NCBI GenBank assembly: GCA_020697255.1 | Contig: JAJFBE010000001.1 | Coordinates: 1 to 64,000, forward strand | Direction of reading: 5' to 3' | Source of the DNA: Burkholderiales bacterium | GTDB lineage: Bacteria > Pseudomonadota > Gammaproteobacteria > Burkholderiales > UBA11063 | DNA length: 64,000 nt | In this document: positions 45,279 to 55,047 of the stretch, piece by piece | How the letters are laid out: every line of letters starts with the position of its first letter | How positions within the stretch are numbered: the first letter of the stretch is position 1 | Notes under the pieces: model-generated | Databases searched by the model: none | What the model was told of the DNA's origin: nothing | The model's input: only the letters and a program-made list of their open reading frames with translations | Program-made: the position numbers and the translations under genes

Positions 45279-47138
45279 TCAGACCTTATACTCGTTAACC
45301 AAGGTTTTTAAAATCTTAATTGCTGATTCTGAATCATGTCTATTAATAAACCCCTGCATCAAATTAAGCTGGTTCATTAGATAATTATAGTCTAGCAGTG
45401 GTTCATTAGCCATCATTATTTGATTATGTTCTGTCTTAGTCGGATTTTTCCCGATTAATAATTCTTCAAACAATTTTTCACCTGGTCTAAGCCCGGTATA
45501 ACGTATTTCAATGTCGCCTTCAGGGTTTGTTTCATCCTTTATAGTAAGACCGGATAAATATACCATTTTTTGTGCCAAATCTACTATTTTTACAGCCTGC
45601 CCCATATCCAAAACAAATACCTCACCGCCTTTAGCCATACTCCCTGATTGAATAACCAGTTCTACTGCCTCTGGTATAGTCATAAAATAGCGAATAACAT
45701 CCGGATGAGTGACAGTAATTGGCCCGCCTTGTTTAATTTGTTGTTTAAATAATGGAACTACAGAACCGGATGAGCCAAGCACATTACCAAAACGCACTAT
45801 GCTAAATACTGTAGAATTTCTATATTTACTTGCAAAAGCTTGTAAGATTAATTCAGCTAAACGCTTACTCGCACCCATGACATTGGTTGGGCGGACAGCC
45901 TTATCAGTTGAGATTAAAACCATATTTGTTACATTATGTTTGGCTGCAGCCTGTGCTACTATTAGAGTTCCAAATACATTATTTTCTAACCCGGATATTG
46001 GATTTAATTCAACAATTGGTACATGTTTATATGCAGCAGCATGATAGATTGTATCAATCTTATGGTTTTGGATTACCTCATCAATCATTGCGCTATTCGT
46101 AACTGAACCCAGGATATCAATAATTTTTAAATAAGGAAATTTAGGACTTAGCTCCTGATGAATTGAATATAAAGCAAATTCGGATGAATCGAGGATAATT
46201 AGTTTTTGTGGATTAAGTGTGGCAATTTGTCGAACTAATTCACTACCAATTGAGCCACCGGCACCGGTAACCAGTACGTTTTTACCTAATATGTTTTTTT
46301 TAAGTAGGTTAGTATTTGGCGGCACCATCTCACGCCCGAGCAAATCCTCAATTTCAATATTTTTTAGATCACTAAACCGTACATTCCCGCTGATAATATC
46401 ATTTATTCCAGGGAGGGTTTGCACATACAATGACTCCTGCTCCATTTGTTTAATAATTTCTCGTCTACGAGCAATATTTGCCGAAGGGATTGCAAGCAAA
46501 ATATGTTTAATGGCAAATTTGTTACTCAATGCTTTTAATTTCGCAGGTGGATAAACTTTTATACCACGGATAGTATTACCCCATTTATCTTCATCATCAT
46601 CAACAAAAAACCCTGCAGTATATCTGTGTCCATGAGCAAGTGATGATGCCAGTTGGACCCCGGCTTCACCTGCCCCATAAATTGCAACCGGCTCTAAGGT
46701 ATTATTTCTTCCAAAACTGCTACGCATTAGCCCGCGTAGCAAAAACCTACTGCCGCCTATATAGACCAGAGCCAGTAGACCATAAATTATTATCGAGGTT
46801 CTGGGAAAAGCCAAAATGTTAAAAATATGAATGAGAAAGGTAAGAATTAAAATTGAAATGGTAACACCAGCAAAAACAACATAAACTACTTTATCATCAA
46901 GATACTTAACGATTGCCCGGTATAGTCCAAAATTAATAAAAATTGGTATTGTCCAGATTGGGATACTAAAAAATAGCCACAAATGTGGAGTTAATTTTGG
47001 ATCCCACTCAGCCCCTAGACGAAGCCAAACCGCGCTAAATAGTGCTAATGGCAGTAAAATACAGTCTAAGATTAGTAGGCTAAGTATTTCAGGAGTAATT
47101 AAATAGGAGATTTTTGTTTTTAGTTTATTTAATATCAT
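45279..47138 (-). CDS. Membrane-bound UDP-sugar 4,6-dehydratase (CapD/WbpM/PglF-like)
   Basis: This protein has about 619 residues from ATG 47138; the frame extends to 47183 inside yciA. Four N-terminal helices are followed by a CoA-binding-like domain (VAIYGAGEAGVQLASSL). The SDR dehydratase domain has GAGGSIGSELVRQI for NAD, YHAAAYKHVP, and STDKAVRPTNVMGASKR, where Met replaces the usual SDR Tyr as is normal in this group. It makes UDP-4-keto-6-deoxy-GlcNAc or a similar sugar for surface glycans or protein glycosylation. It is the last gene of a run with yciA. Confidence 0.9.
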   Translation of the reverse strand: MILNKLKTKISYLITPEILSLLILDCILLPLALFSAVWLRLGAEWDPKLTPHLWLFFSIPIWTIPIFINFGLYRAIVKYLDDKVVYVVFAGVTISILILTFLIHIFNILAFPRTSIIIYGLLALVYIGGSRFLLRGLMRSSFGRNNTLEPVAIYGAGEAGVQLASSLAHGHRYTAGFFVDDDEDKWGNTIRGIKVYPPAKLKALSNKFAIKHILLAIPSANIARRREIIKQMEQESLYVQTLPGINDIISGNVRFSDLKNIEIEDLLGREMVPPNTNLLKKNILGKNVLVTGAGGSIGSELVRQIATLNPQKLIILDSSEFALYSIHQELSPKFPYLKIIDILGSVTNSAMIDEVIQNHKIDTIYHAAAYKHVPIVELNPISGLENNVFGTLIVAQAAAKHNVTNMVLISTDKAVRPTNVMGASKRLAELILQAFASKYRNSTVFSIVRFGNVLGSSGSVVPLFKQQIKQGGPITVTHPDVIRYFMTIPEAVELVIQSGSMAKGGEVFVLDMGQAVKIVDLAQKMVYLSGLTIKDETNPEGDIEIRYTGLRPGEKLFEELLIGKNPTKTEHNQIMMANEPLLDYNYLMNQLNLMQGFINRHDSESAIKILKTLVNEYKV

Positions 47139-47538
47139 GCTGGATTTCTGTATTTTTAATTGAAACTGGTTTACCATGTTCATCTACTGCAACATAGGTA
47201 AAAATACCACTGGTTACTATTTTATGGGTCCGTGCTGCATAATTATAAACCCATGTCTCTATCTCAATTTTCATCGAGCTTCTACCAAATTTAATTACTT
47301 TGGCATAACAAGACACACTCTCACCAACTTTAACCGGATTGATAAAAGCCATACTTTCTATTGCTACCGTAACTGCGCGTCCTGATGGTGAATAGGTCTT
47401 GGCAATAATCCCACCCCCTAAATCCATTTGGGATAGCACCCAGCCGCCAAATATATCGCCATTGGAATTGGTATTATTTGGCATTGCAACAGTTTTTATA
47501 ACCAGATCACCTGTAGGTTCTTTTGGATATTCTTTCAC
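47125..47538 (-). CDS. yciA: Acyl-CoA thioesterase, YciA family
   Basis: This 137-residue hotdog-fold thioesterase has the signature MPNNTNSNGDIFGGWVLSQMD, with catalytic Asn/Asp-type residues in NSNGDIFGG. VGESVSCYAKVIKFGRSSM matches the conserved long strand. It hydrolyses short- and medium-chain acyl-CoA. It begins directly after the membrane protein gene (47539) and overlaps the dehydratase gene by 14 nt, so the three are co-transcribed although their roles differ. Confidence 0.92.
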   Translation of the reverse strand: MKEYPKEPTGDLVIKTVAMPNNTNSNGDIFGGWVLSQMDLGGGIIAKTYSPSGRAVTVAIESMAFINPVKVGESVSCYAKVIKFGRSSMKIEIETWVYNYAARTHKIVTSGIFTYVAVDEHGKPVSIKNTEIQHDIK

Positions 47539-47874
47539 TTATATTTGTCTTTCTTTATTTGATTTATATTTATCTGTTATCCTAAATAAATCAAAAATGG
47601 TACGATGATTGGTAAATACATCGATACAGCTACCAACGTAGCTTAATAAATTGCCAAATACCCCACCACTTAAAATTACTCCCATGATTTTAAACCAAAA
47701 ACTATGCTGTCCAAACGTGGCACCCAAAACCGGTATACTGGCAAAATTTTCAAAGAATATGCCAAATATGCCAACAGCCATACCGCCTATGACCCCAAAT
47801 ACTATGGCAATTTCACGGTTATTCAAATGATATATCCGGTGATGGATGCTTTTATGTGGATATAATGTATACAT
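47539..47874 (-). CDS. Small membrane protein of unknown function
   Basis: This is a 111-residue protein with two probable membrane helices (AIVFGVIGGMAVGIFGIFF and IMGVILSGGVFGNLLSYVG) and a charged C-terminal tail. Glycine-rich helices suggest tight packing. Not recognised. GGAG lies before the ATG. Its TAA is adjacent to the start of yciA. Confidence 0.6.
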   Translation of the reverse strand: MYTLYPHKSIHHRIYHLNNREIAIVFGVIGGMAVGIFGIFFENFASIPVLGATFGQHSFWFKIMGVILSGGVFGNLLSYVGSCIDVFTNHRTIFDLFRITDKYKSNKERQI

Positions 47875-47975
47875 ATCAGCAGGCTCCTTATTCTTTTAAG
47901 CAATATTGTATCATATTCTATAATATACTAAATAATGCGTTATAATTATGTGTTAACTAATCTATGGAGTAACGA

Positions 47976-48713
47976 ATGAATCCGTTAGTATCAGATACAG
48001 CTATACCAAATAACTCCCCTATTATTGTTGCTCTTGATTTCTCAAATATAGCCGATACACATAACTTAATTGCCAAACTCGACCCACGTATGTGTAAGCT
48101 TAAAATAGGTAAGGAACTCTTTACAATAGCCGGCCCAAAGTTTGTCGAGCAATTAGTGGTATCCGGTTATGATGTTTTTCTGGACCTGAAATTTCATGAT
48201 ATCCCTAATACAGTCTATGGCGCATGCAAAGCTGCGGCGAACCTTGGAGTATGGATGGTTAACGTGCACGCCAGTGGCGGAGCTAAAATGTTATCAGAAG
48301 CAAGACGTGCTATAGATGAATCGGCACATAAGCCATTATTAATTGCAGTAACAGTATTAACTAGCATGAATGAAGCAGACTTAAAGCAAATTGGTATTTT
48401 AGATGGAGTAGATGCACAAATTAAACGCCTGGCCAAGCTAAGTTACGACAATGGGCTGGATGGCGTAGTATGCTCGGCGCTTGAAGCAAAAATGATTAAA
48501 GAATGTACAAATTCCAATTTTTTAACCATTACCCCTGGTATTCGCCTAGCTAATAGTGCCAAAGATGACCAAACCCGGATCATGAGCCCGAAAGCTGCAA
48601 TTGAAAATGGCGCTGATTATTTGGTTATTGGCAGGCCTATTACCGATGCAGTTGATCCCACAGCTATTTTAGTAGAAATATTACAAACTTGTCATCCTCG
48701 AGAACAAATATGA
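47976..48713 (+). CDS. pyrF: Orotidine 5'-phosphate decarboxylase
   Basis: This 245-residue TIM-barrel enzyme makes UMP from OMP, the last step of the pathway whose other genes lie in the pyr operon 6 kb away. IIVALDFSNIA starts the barrel, KIGKELFTIAGP binds substrate, DVFLDLKFHDIPNTVYGA holds the catalytic Lys/Asp network, and GADYLVIGRPITDAVDP is the phosphate site. Its stop overlaps the ATG of the zeta-toxin-like gene (ATGA), so the two are translationally coupled. Confidence 0.95.
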   Translation: MNPLVSDTAIPNNSPIIVALDFSNIADTHNLIAKLDPRMCKLKIGKELFTIAGPKFVEQLVVSGYDVFLDLKFHDIPNTVYGACKAAANLGVWMVNVHASGGAKMLSEARRAIDESAHKPLLIAVTVLTSMNEADLKQIGILDGVDAQIKRLAKLSYDNGLDGVVCSALEAKMIKECTNSNFLTITPGIRLANSAKDDQTRIMSPKAAIENGADYLVIGRPITDAVDPTAILVEILQTCHPREQI

Positions 48714-49336
48714 ACCATATCCATAATCAGGCATTAATTGATACGATCCAGTTAAATTATCACAATATACCATTGGCTGTTTTTCTAATAGGAGCAAATG
48801 GTAGTGGCAAAAGCACATTACGTAATTATCTTAATTTGACTGATATCCAAACTAATATTGATCCGGATGTTTTAAACCGAATTTATAAGAATAGATATCC
48901 AAATACCTACCTGATTGAATCAGCCAAACAAGCCCTGACTATGTATAAACAAGGAATTGATAGCGGAGTAAATATTTGTATAGAAAGTACTTTAGCAGGC
49001 CATGGAACTTTAGCACGAATTATTCAGGCCAAACGACACGGATATTATACTATTGCATATTTTGTTGGCCTAAATGACGTTGAGTTAAATCTGGCCCGAA
49101 TCAGGCAGAGGGTTGCCAAGGGCGGCCACAATATACCTGAAGCAAGTGTTAGAAAGAGATTTACCGAATCCATCAAAAACACCATAAAAATCAAGGATTA
49201 TTTTGATGAATTATATATCATCGATAATAGCCATGATTCATATAGTTTACAAATTTCCAAATCCGGTGCTACCCAAACCCGTCATGTATCTGATACTGAG
49301 CAATGGGTAAGGGTTTTTGCAAATTACCTGCAATAG
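48710..49336 (+). CDS. Zeta-toxin-family (COG4185-like) P-loop kinase
   Basis: This protein has about 208 residues from ATG 48710, which overlaps the pyrF stop (ATGA). The frame opens at 48689 inside pyrF but has no site there. Walker A is FLIGANGSGKSTLRN. NIDPDVLN and the ESTLAGHGTLARIIQAKRHG block are typical of zeta/COG4185 kinases, as is RQRVAKGGHNIPEASVRKRF with its basic substrate residues. Zeta toxins phosphorylate UDP-amino sugars; many chromosomal relatives are uncharacterised. No epsilon antitoxin gene is visible next to it. Confidence 0.82.
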   Translation: MNHIHNQALIDTIQLNYHNIPLAVFLIGANGSGKSTLRNYLNLTDIQTNIDPDVLNRIYKNRYPNTYLIESAKQALTMYKQGIDSGVNICIESTLAGHGTLARIIQAKRHGYYTIAYFVGLNDVELNLARIRQRVAKGGHNIPEASVRKRFTESIKNTIKIKDYFDELYIIDNSHDSYSLQISKSGATQTRHVSDTEQWVRVFANYLQ

Positions 49337-49341
49337 ATTGT

Positions 49342-49890
49342 TTATTGCTCTGGTTGAAAAAGTATCATATTTAATGCATCGGCTTTTTCAACTAATTGTT
49401 CTATATTATCCACACCAAATTTTTTATATAATTGCTTATCTATTATTGCATTTATTGTGCGTGCTGTAACCTCTTTGTTGTCTAAAATACTGGCTATTGC
49501 TGCAATATCCTTTATCGATTTATTTTGAGATAAATAATATAATATTTCACTTTCGCGACGAGTTAAAATAATTTCCTCAGAAAGAGTGTTATATTCATTA
49601 TTTGAAATTGGCCTGTAATTTAAAGTCCCAATTGTATAACTTTGGATAATATCCTGGATACCGTTAAGACATTTATTAAAATCTTGTAATGGTTCTGTTG
49701 TAGTCTCGAGTTGGAATATTTCAGATTCTGCTACCACGGTATCTGTTGCTGTATTGCTGTTGCCTACATTATTGTATGTGGCATTTGTGCCATCTATACC
49801 GCCCCAGTAAGGAATGTTATCCCCGGCAGCTAAAATATTACTCAAAGCCTCATGCTCTTTTTTAATATTGGATGCTTTTGATTTAGACAT
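49342..49890 (-). CDS. LuxR-type HTH protein
   Basis: This 182-residue protein has a C-terminal LuxR/GerE helix-turn-helix: LTRRESEILYYLSQNKSIKD, then an extended turn and TARTINAIIDKQLYKKFGVD. The turn between helices is longer than usual by about six residues. The N-terminal about 100 residues are Asn/Thr-rich with no receiver or ligand domain recognised. It is likely a DNA-binding regulator whose input is unknown. It converges on the zeta-like gene with a 5-nt gap. Confidence 0.75.
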   Translation of the reverse strand: MSKSKASNIKKEHEALSNILAAGDNIPYWGGIDGTNATYNNVGNSNTATDTVVAESEIFQLETTTEPLQDFNKCLNGIQDIIQSYTIGTLNYRPISNNEYNTLSEEIILTRRESEILYYLSQNKSIKDIAAIASILDNKEVTARTINAIIDKQLYKKFGVDNIEQLVEKADALNMILFQPEQ

Positions 49891-50268
49891 AATAAAATCC
49901 CTATAAAACTATCTATTCTTTTTATCAAAATTAGTACCACAAAAAATACATTTTTTTAGCGCTAAAGATTTGACTCTTTAAGGCTTAACATATTATTTTT
50001 TCTAGTTATTGAATAATTAGAATAATGTTATTATAAGGCACATTATTTAGAGAGAGCAGATAAGGTGCAACATTAGTCAATATGGTATCTATTTTAGCAT
50101 AGATTTTTATTATTGCAATATTTTTTCTACAATTTTTTAGGAAAATTACTTAGTCACTTAGAGCTGCAAAGCAAATTTTTTATAATTAGAAGTTAAAAAA
50201 ATATAATCAACTGCTTATATTGAAATCAAATATAGCACTTTTTCTGAAATTTGACTAAACTTTTATTT
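49891..50268. other. AT-rich intergenic region
   Basis: It lies between hrpA's end and the LuxR-type gene's start, both on the minus strand. I see no coding frame, RNA or strong hairpin; it should contain the LuxR-type gene's promoter. Confidence 0.4.
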
Positions 50269-53200
50269 CTATTTATCAAAGGCTTCAAATTCACGCCATA
50301 GGCGCTTTGGCGATACCGGAAATGGTGTTTTTAATTCTTGGGCAAATAGTGAAACCCTCAATTCCTCTATTTTATATTTAAAATCATATAAAGCCGGGGT
50401 AATGGGTAGATTGGATTGCTCTAATTTGTCTATATAGATATACCATGCTTCGTATAACCCCTCAATTTCCAGGGCAAACTCTTTGTCACGTCCAGGGTTA
50501 ATATTATACTTCTCCAGCCGCTTTAATATTGCCTTTAAATAACGCGGAAAATGTTCTAATTGATTATACCGAACATAACGTAAAAAACCATTAAATAATA
50601 AATCGTCTAACTGTAGTAAAATCTCCTCATTTAAAATATGGTTTTTTATCTTTAGTTTTACTTCATGATAATTTGTAGAAATATTAAAGATTACATTAGC
50701 AAAATCCATTGCATTATTCATAATATTTTGTTTGGTTGTTTCAATTAAAGACTCAAACTCCTCTTCATTTTTGGGCAATATAGTTAAATCAACGGTCATG
50801 CGCAAGATAAAATTAATACTGTCATCTAATAATTGTTGTGATGTATAAATATCTTTCAAATAAAGCGTAGTGTTATCAAAATGTTTAAAGCGCTTTTGTT
50901 CCAGATATTTAATCTGAACATTTAATTTATTTTTAATTAATTGTAACAAGCCTTTACGTGTATTTAGCTGTGCTTTTTCCAAATCAGGAACCACAATTAA
51001 GTTAACCTTGGAGTCTCTTATTTCCAAGCTATAATACCCTAGTTTATCTACCATTTGCAGCAACTGGTTTAAATCTATTGTCCAATTAGTAATATCTGTA
51101 ATACAATAATCACGTGCTTTTTCATTAACCAAATGACCAAGTGTTGGAGCTAATTGACGCTTTAATTCTAATAAGTTATCCCCGTAAGCAATACTCTTAT
51201 TTCTATCTAAAATTTGGAAATGAAAACATAAATGTGGGGGTAAAACGATACTATTAATTTCAGAAATTTTAACTTCTATCTTATATTGAGACTTTAAGTA
51301 GTTGGCTAGTATTATACTAAAATGTTCAGTTTGCCTGACCTGCTCTAAAAACTTGGTAATAAATTCATTTAGCGGGTTTAGAGTTACCCGGATATATTTG
51401 GGCAAGGCTTTTATTATGAAATTGATTTTATCCCGGATTAAGCCCGGTACTAACCAACTAAAAATATCTTCATTTATATTATTTAACTTTGTTAAAAATA
51501 TTTTAGCCGTAACCCCATCAGCCAAACTATCCGGATTAAATATATAACTAAGTTTTAGCTTTTCTCCAGAAGCAAGCAAATAGTCCGGATAAAGCTCTAA
51601 ATGGCTACTATCAGTAACTAATTTTTTAATTAATTCTTCTTTATTTAGATACAAACTCATTTCATTTTGGTTGCACCAAACATCAAAAGTTCGAATATCA
51701 ACAATATCTGCCGGCAGTATATTATTATAAAATTCAAATAATTCATCTTCCATAATTATAAAAGACAGGCGTAATTTATCTTCCAATTCCTCCAGACTAC
51801 TAATTACCTGGTTATTATGCAAGATAAATTTGTAGTTTTTACCCAGCTCATTAGGTACAATTCCCTGTTTGATAAAAATCTCGCGAGATAGAACCGGGTC
51901 TTGCTTAGAAAATCCGATTTTTCTCTTGCCAATTTCAAGGCCCTGAAACAGGATATGTTCAGTTGCAACCACCTCACCACGTTTTTTATCCCAAGTTTCA
52001 TTGGAATAGATAGATTTTGCTAAATGGCGGGTCAATGGTATTAACCATGCCGGCTCAATATATGCATTGGTTCTGGCGTACAAGCGGGTAGTTTGGCTAA
52101 GTATAGCTGATACAACCCATTTACTTTTATCTACATTACTGCTTGGGTGAAAAATAAATTTTTTGTTATTTGTTCCAATATAAAAATCTTCTACCAGATC
52201 TTTTTTTCCAATATTATTTAATAATCCGCTGAGTATTGATTGGTGCAAACGCTGATAATTATCCTGGCTTAATTCCATAGTTACATCATTTAAAACTACA
52301 GGCACATCGTTTATATCTCCTTTAAATCCCAGATTATGCATAATCTCTTTTAACTGGGAATGTAGTTCATGCCACTCGCGCATGCGTAAAAATGATAAAA
52401 ATTGGCTATAACACTTTTCCTGTAGTTTCTTATTAGACTTTTTATGTTCTACTTCATGACTATACCAGTGCCATAAATTTAAAATTGCTACAAAGTCAGA
52501 TTTTTTATTTGCCCAAATACTATGTTTTTCTTTTGCTAACTGCCGTACATCCATGGGCGTCTCTCGCGGATCAATGATGGCTAAGAAAGATACTATTATT
52601 AATGCATCATTCAGGCAATTAAATTCGCTGGCAGCTGCAATTAAAATGCTTGCCAGGCTTGCATCAAGCGGAATTTTTACTAGTAATCTACCAAGCGCTG
52701 TAATTCTATTATTATCATCTATTGCCTGCAATTGAAATAATGTTTTAAATCCATCGCTATAAGCACTTGATACCGGCATATCCAAAAATGGAAATTCTAA
52801 TGGGTTGCCAAGCCTTAAGCCAATAAGACGTAGGATAACATTAGCCAGGTTACTGCGGATAATTTCGGGGTCACTAAACTGTGGGCGTAGATTAAAATCT
52901 TCTTCACTAAATAAGCGGATGCACATGCCATGGCTAGTACGGCCGGCACGCCCTGCCCTTTGCAGGCAGTTTGCTTTGGCAATAGGTTCAATCAAGAGCT
53001 GCTCTACTTTATTTCGCATGTTATAGCGTTTTACCCGTGCAATGCCGCTATCTATCACAAATTTAACCCCTGGAATAGTAAGTGAGGTTTCAGCAACATT
53101 TGTAGTCACAATTATCTTTAATTTACCATTTTGGGTAAAAACCAGGTTTTGCTCTACTTCACTTTGCCGGGAAAATAACGGTAATAATTCATAACGGCGG

Positions 53201-53988
53201 AGCGTAGTTTTACGCAAATAGGTCAAACAATCTCGTATTTCCCGCTCACCGGGTAAAAATATCAGGATATTTCCTTGTTCTACAGACAAACACGACTCAA
53301 CCGCTTTATAGATGGCATTATTTAAATTAGACTCTTCTATTGGCTGATAAATAATATCAACCGGATAGGTTTTACCTTCCACATCAATTACCGGTGCATT
53401 ATTAAAATATTTGGATAGTTTTTGATTATCGATGGTAGCGGAGGTGATAATAATTTTTAAATCCGGGCGGCTGTTAACGATTGTTTTTAAGTAACCTAAA
53501 ATAAAATCTATATTTAGGCTTCTTTCATGCGCCTCATCTATAATTAATGCTGAATACCCGCGTAGCAATTTATCATGGGCAATCTCCTGTAATAAAATAC
53601 CATCGGTCATTAGTTTAATCTTTGTATGTGGGCTTGTTTTATCATTAAAGCGAACTTTATAACCAACTATATTTATATGTTCTGATATGCTGATTGATTC
53701 AGAAATTATTTCTAATTTTGAACTATCAGTTTGATTTGCATCCGATATTTCATGATTTATTCTATGTGCTATAGTACGTGCCGCAACTTTGCGTGGCTGG
53801 GTATGTCCGATAATCCCATTCTTGGCAAAACCCAGTTCATAGAGCATTTTGGGTAGCTGAGTAGTTTTACCAGAACCAGTTTCACCACACACAATTACAA
53901 CTTGGTTAGTCATAACAAATTGCTTTATTCTGTCAATTTCTTGGCTAACTGGCAGCTGTGGTGGATAAGTGATTTTGAAACTATTCAT
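50269..53988 (-). CDS. hrpA: ATP-dependent RNA helicase HrpA
   Basis: This 1239-residue DEAH helicase has motif I GETGSGKTTQLPK near residue 35, DEAHERSL (motif II) near 150, SATI (III), NVAETSLTIPGVKFVIDSG and QRAGRAGRTSHG (VI) near 345. The winged-helix/ratchet and OB regions follow, with the long DUF3418 C-terminal part of HrpA (ending SPKRLWREFEAFDK). The length agrees with the family (about 1300). It helps rescue stalled ribosomes and process mRNA. A small lipoprotein gene ends 7 nt upstream. Confidence 0.95.
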   Translation of the reverse strand: MNSFKITYPPQLPVSQEIDRIKQFVMTNQVVIVCGETGSGKTTQLPKMLYELGFAKNGIIGHTQPRKVAARTIAHRINHEISDANQTDSSKLEIISESISISEHINIVGYKVRFNDKTSPHTKIKLMTDGILLQEIAHDKLLRGYSALIIDEAHERSLNIDFILGYLKTIVNSRPDLKIIITSATIDNQKLSKYFNNAPVIDVEGKTYPVDIIYQPIEESNLNNAIYKAVESCLSVEQGNILIFLPGEREIRDCLTYLRKTTLRRYELLPLFSRQSEVEQNLVFTQNGKLKIIVTTNVAETSLTIPGVKFVIDSGIARVKRYNMRNKVEQLLIEPIAKANCLQRAGRAGRTSHGMCIRLFSEEDFNLRPQFSDPEIIRSNLANVILRLIGLRLGNPLEFPFLDMPVSSAYSDGFKTLFQLQAIDDNNRITALGRLLVKIPLDASLASILIAAASEFNCLNDALIIVSFLAIIDPRETPMDVRQLAKEKHSIWANKKSDFVAILNLWHWYSHEVEHKKSNKKLQEKCYSQFLSFLRMREWHELHSQLKEIMHNLGFKGDINDVPVVLNDVTMELSQDNYQRLHQSILSGLLNNIGKKDLVEDFYIGTNNKKFIFHPSSNVDKSKWVVSAILSQTTRLYARTNAYIEPAWLIPLTRHLAKSIYSNETWDKKRGEVVATEHILFQGLEIGKRKIGFSKQDPVLSREIFIKQGIVPNELGKNYKFILHNNQVISSLEELEDKLRLSFIIMEDELFEFYNNILPADIVDIRTFDVWCNQNEMSLYLNKEELIKKLVTDSSHLELYPDYLLASGEKLKLSYIFNPDSLADGVTAKIFLTKLNNINEDIFSWLVPGLIRDKINFIIKALPKYIRVTLNPLNEFITKFLEQVRQTEHFSIILANYLKSQYKIEVKISEINSIVLPPHLCFHFQILDRNKSIAYGDNLLELKRQLAPTLGHLVNEKARDYCITDITNWTIDLNQLLQMVDKLGYYSLEIRDSKVNLIVVPDLEKAQLNTRKGLLQLIKNKLNVQIKYLEQKRFKHFDNTTLYLKDIYTSQQLLDDSINFILRMTVDLTILPKNEEEFESLIETTKQNIMNNAMDFANVIFNISTNYHEVKLKIKNHILNEEILLQLDDLLFNGFLRYVRYNQLEHFPRYLKAILKRLEKYNINPGRDKEFALEIEGLYEAWYIYIDKLEQSNLPITPALYDFKYKIEELRVSLFAQELKTPFPVSPKRLWREFEAFDK

Positions 53989-53995
53989 TAATTAG

Positions 53996-54361
53996 CTATA
54001 GACTATCTACTTTATGTAGTGGCTGAGTACAATGTGTATTAATGACTATAACTCCTTCCAAGAAACTACCGCTAAAATCTACTTCCGCGTTTTGTGCCTT
54101 AAAAGTTGTCATAATACTTACTTTTTTAGATACCAGAATAATATTACTCAGCGTATCCTTTTTTCCGTCAGTAAATTTAGTTAAGACCAGCCGGTCATTT
54201 ACCCTGGCAAAAGTGGCCTCGCAGCCATTGTCATTTCGCCAGGTACCAAACATCTCAATATTTATTGAAGATGGTATAACCGCTTGCGGTTTGTGATTAC
54301 AGGCTGATAGTGTACATAGAACTAAAAGGAATATCATTACGTTATAAATTATACGTAGCAT
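53996..54361 (-). CDS. Small lipoprotein of unknown function
   Basis: This is a 121-residue protein with lipobox LSAC near residue 21. The mature part is beta-rich (FGTWRNDNGCEATFARVND, then GSFLEGVIVINTHC) and resembles a small lipocalin-like META/beta-barrel layout, but no family is recognised. It lies between the gene at 54378 and hrpA, with gaps of 16 and 7 nt, so it is probably co-transcribed with both. Confidence 0.6.
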   Translation of the reverse strand: MLRIIYNVMIFLLVLCTLSACNHKPQAVIPSSINIEMFGTWRNDNGCEATFARVNDRLVLTKFTDGKKDTLSNIILVSKKVSIMTTFKAQNAEVDFSGSFLEGVIVINTHCTQPLHKVDSL

Positions 54362-54377
54362 TTAAGAACCCTAAAAA

Positions 54378-55022
54378 TTATTTAGATATGCGTGAATCTA
54401 TATTGAGTAATATAGCATCAATAAACTTACCTTTTTTATCAAAACTAAATTGTAAATCGTAGGCAAGAATTATCTTGCAAGCCAGGCATGTATCATGCGC
54501 CTTCATTGAAAAAGTAAAAACTTGTTTATTTGGCAATCGTTTAACTTTTGGTGCTCCTGAGTGTAACGGAAGTAGGGTAGCATTTTTATATTTCTTCTGT
54601 AATCTGGTATCTAATTTAAACGGATCAATATTTGTATCAATTAACTGTTTAGTCGAAGTAATAATATAGTATTCATCTTGCCCATCAGCTATAAATGCCT
54701 GGGACACAAGCATAACATTGCCCTGCTCTTTTACCGCAACTAATGCCATTTGCGATCCGATTGCTTGTGACAATTTTCCAAGCTGTTCACAAGATGGCTC
54801 TTTGGTAAGCGTATTAGTACAATCAGGTGTGGCGGATTTAGCCGGGCAGTTTTTAGCAATCAGGGTTTTACAGGCATTATAATTTTGCATACTAAACCCA
54901 TCTGCCAAAAAATCGTATTGATGAATGTAAGTTTGTATTTCCTTAGGCTCTGTAGATATAGCCATGCATATTGAGCTGTATAAACTCAATAGTATTAAAC
55001 TCAACCAAATAAACTTTGTCAT
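54378..55022 (-). CDS. Secreted protein of unknown function
   Basis: The protein has about 214 residues. The ATG at 55022 is chosen because GGAGG lies 7 nt upstream and a signal peptide (FIWLSLILLSLYSSICMA) follows; the frame itself extends to 55091. The mature part has a cluster of Cys (TLIAKNCPAKSATPDC) and a CLAC motif in DTCLACKIILAYDLQF near residue 185. Function unknown. It heads a run towards the lipoprotein gene. Confidence 0.65.
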   Translation of the reverse strand: MTKFIWLSLILLSLYSSICMAISTEPKEIQTYIHQYDFLADGFSMQNYNACKTLIAKNCPAKSATPDCTNTLTKEPSCEQLGKLSQAIGSQMALVAVKEQGNVMLVSQAFIADGQDEYYIITSTKQLIDTNIDPFKLDTRLQKKYKNATLLPLHSGAPKVKRLPNKQVFTFSMKAHDTCLACKIILAYDLQFSFDKKGKFIDAILLNIDSRISK

Positions 55023-55047
55023 TATATAAACCTCCAACCATACCGAC

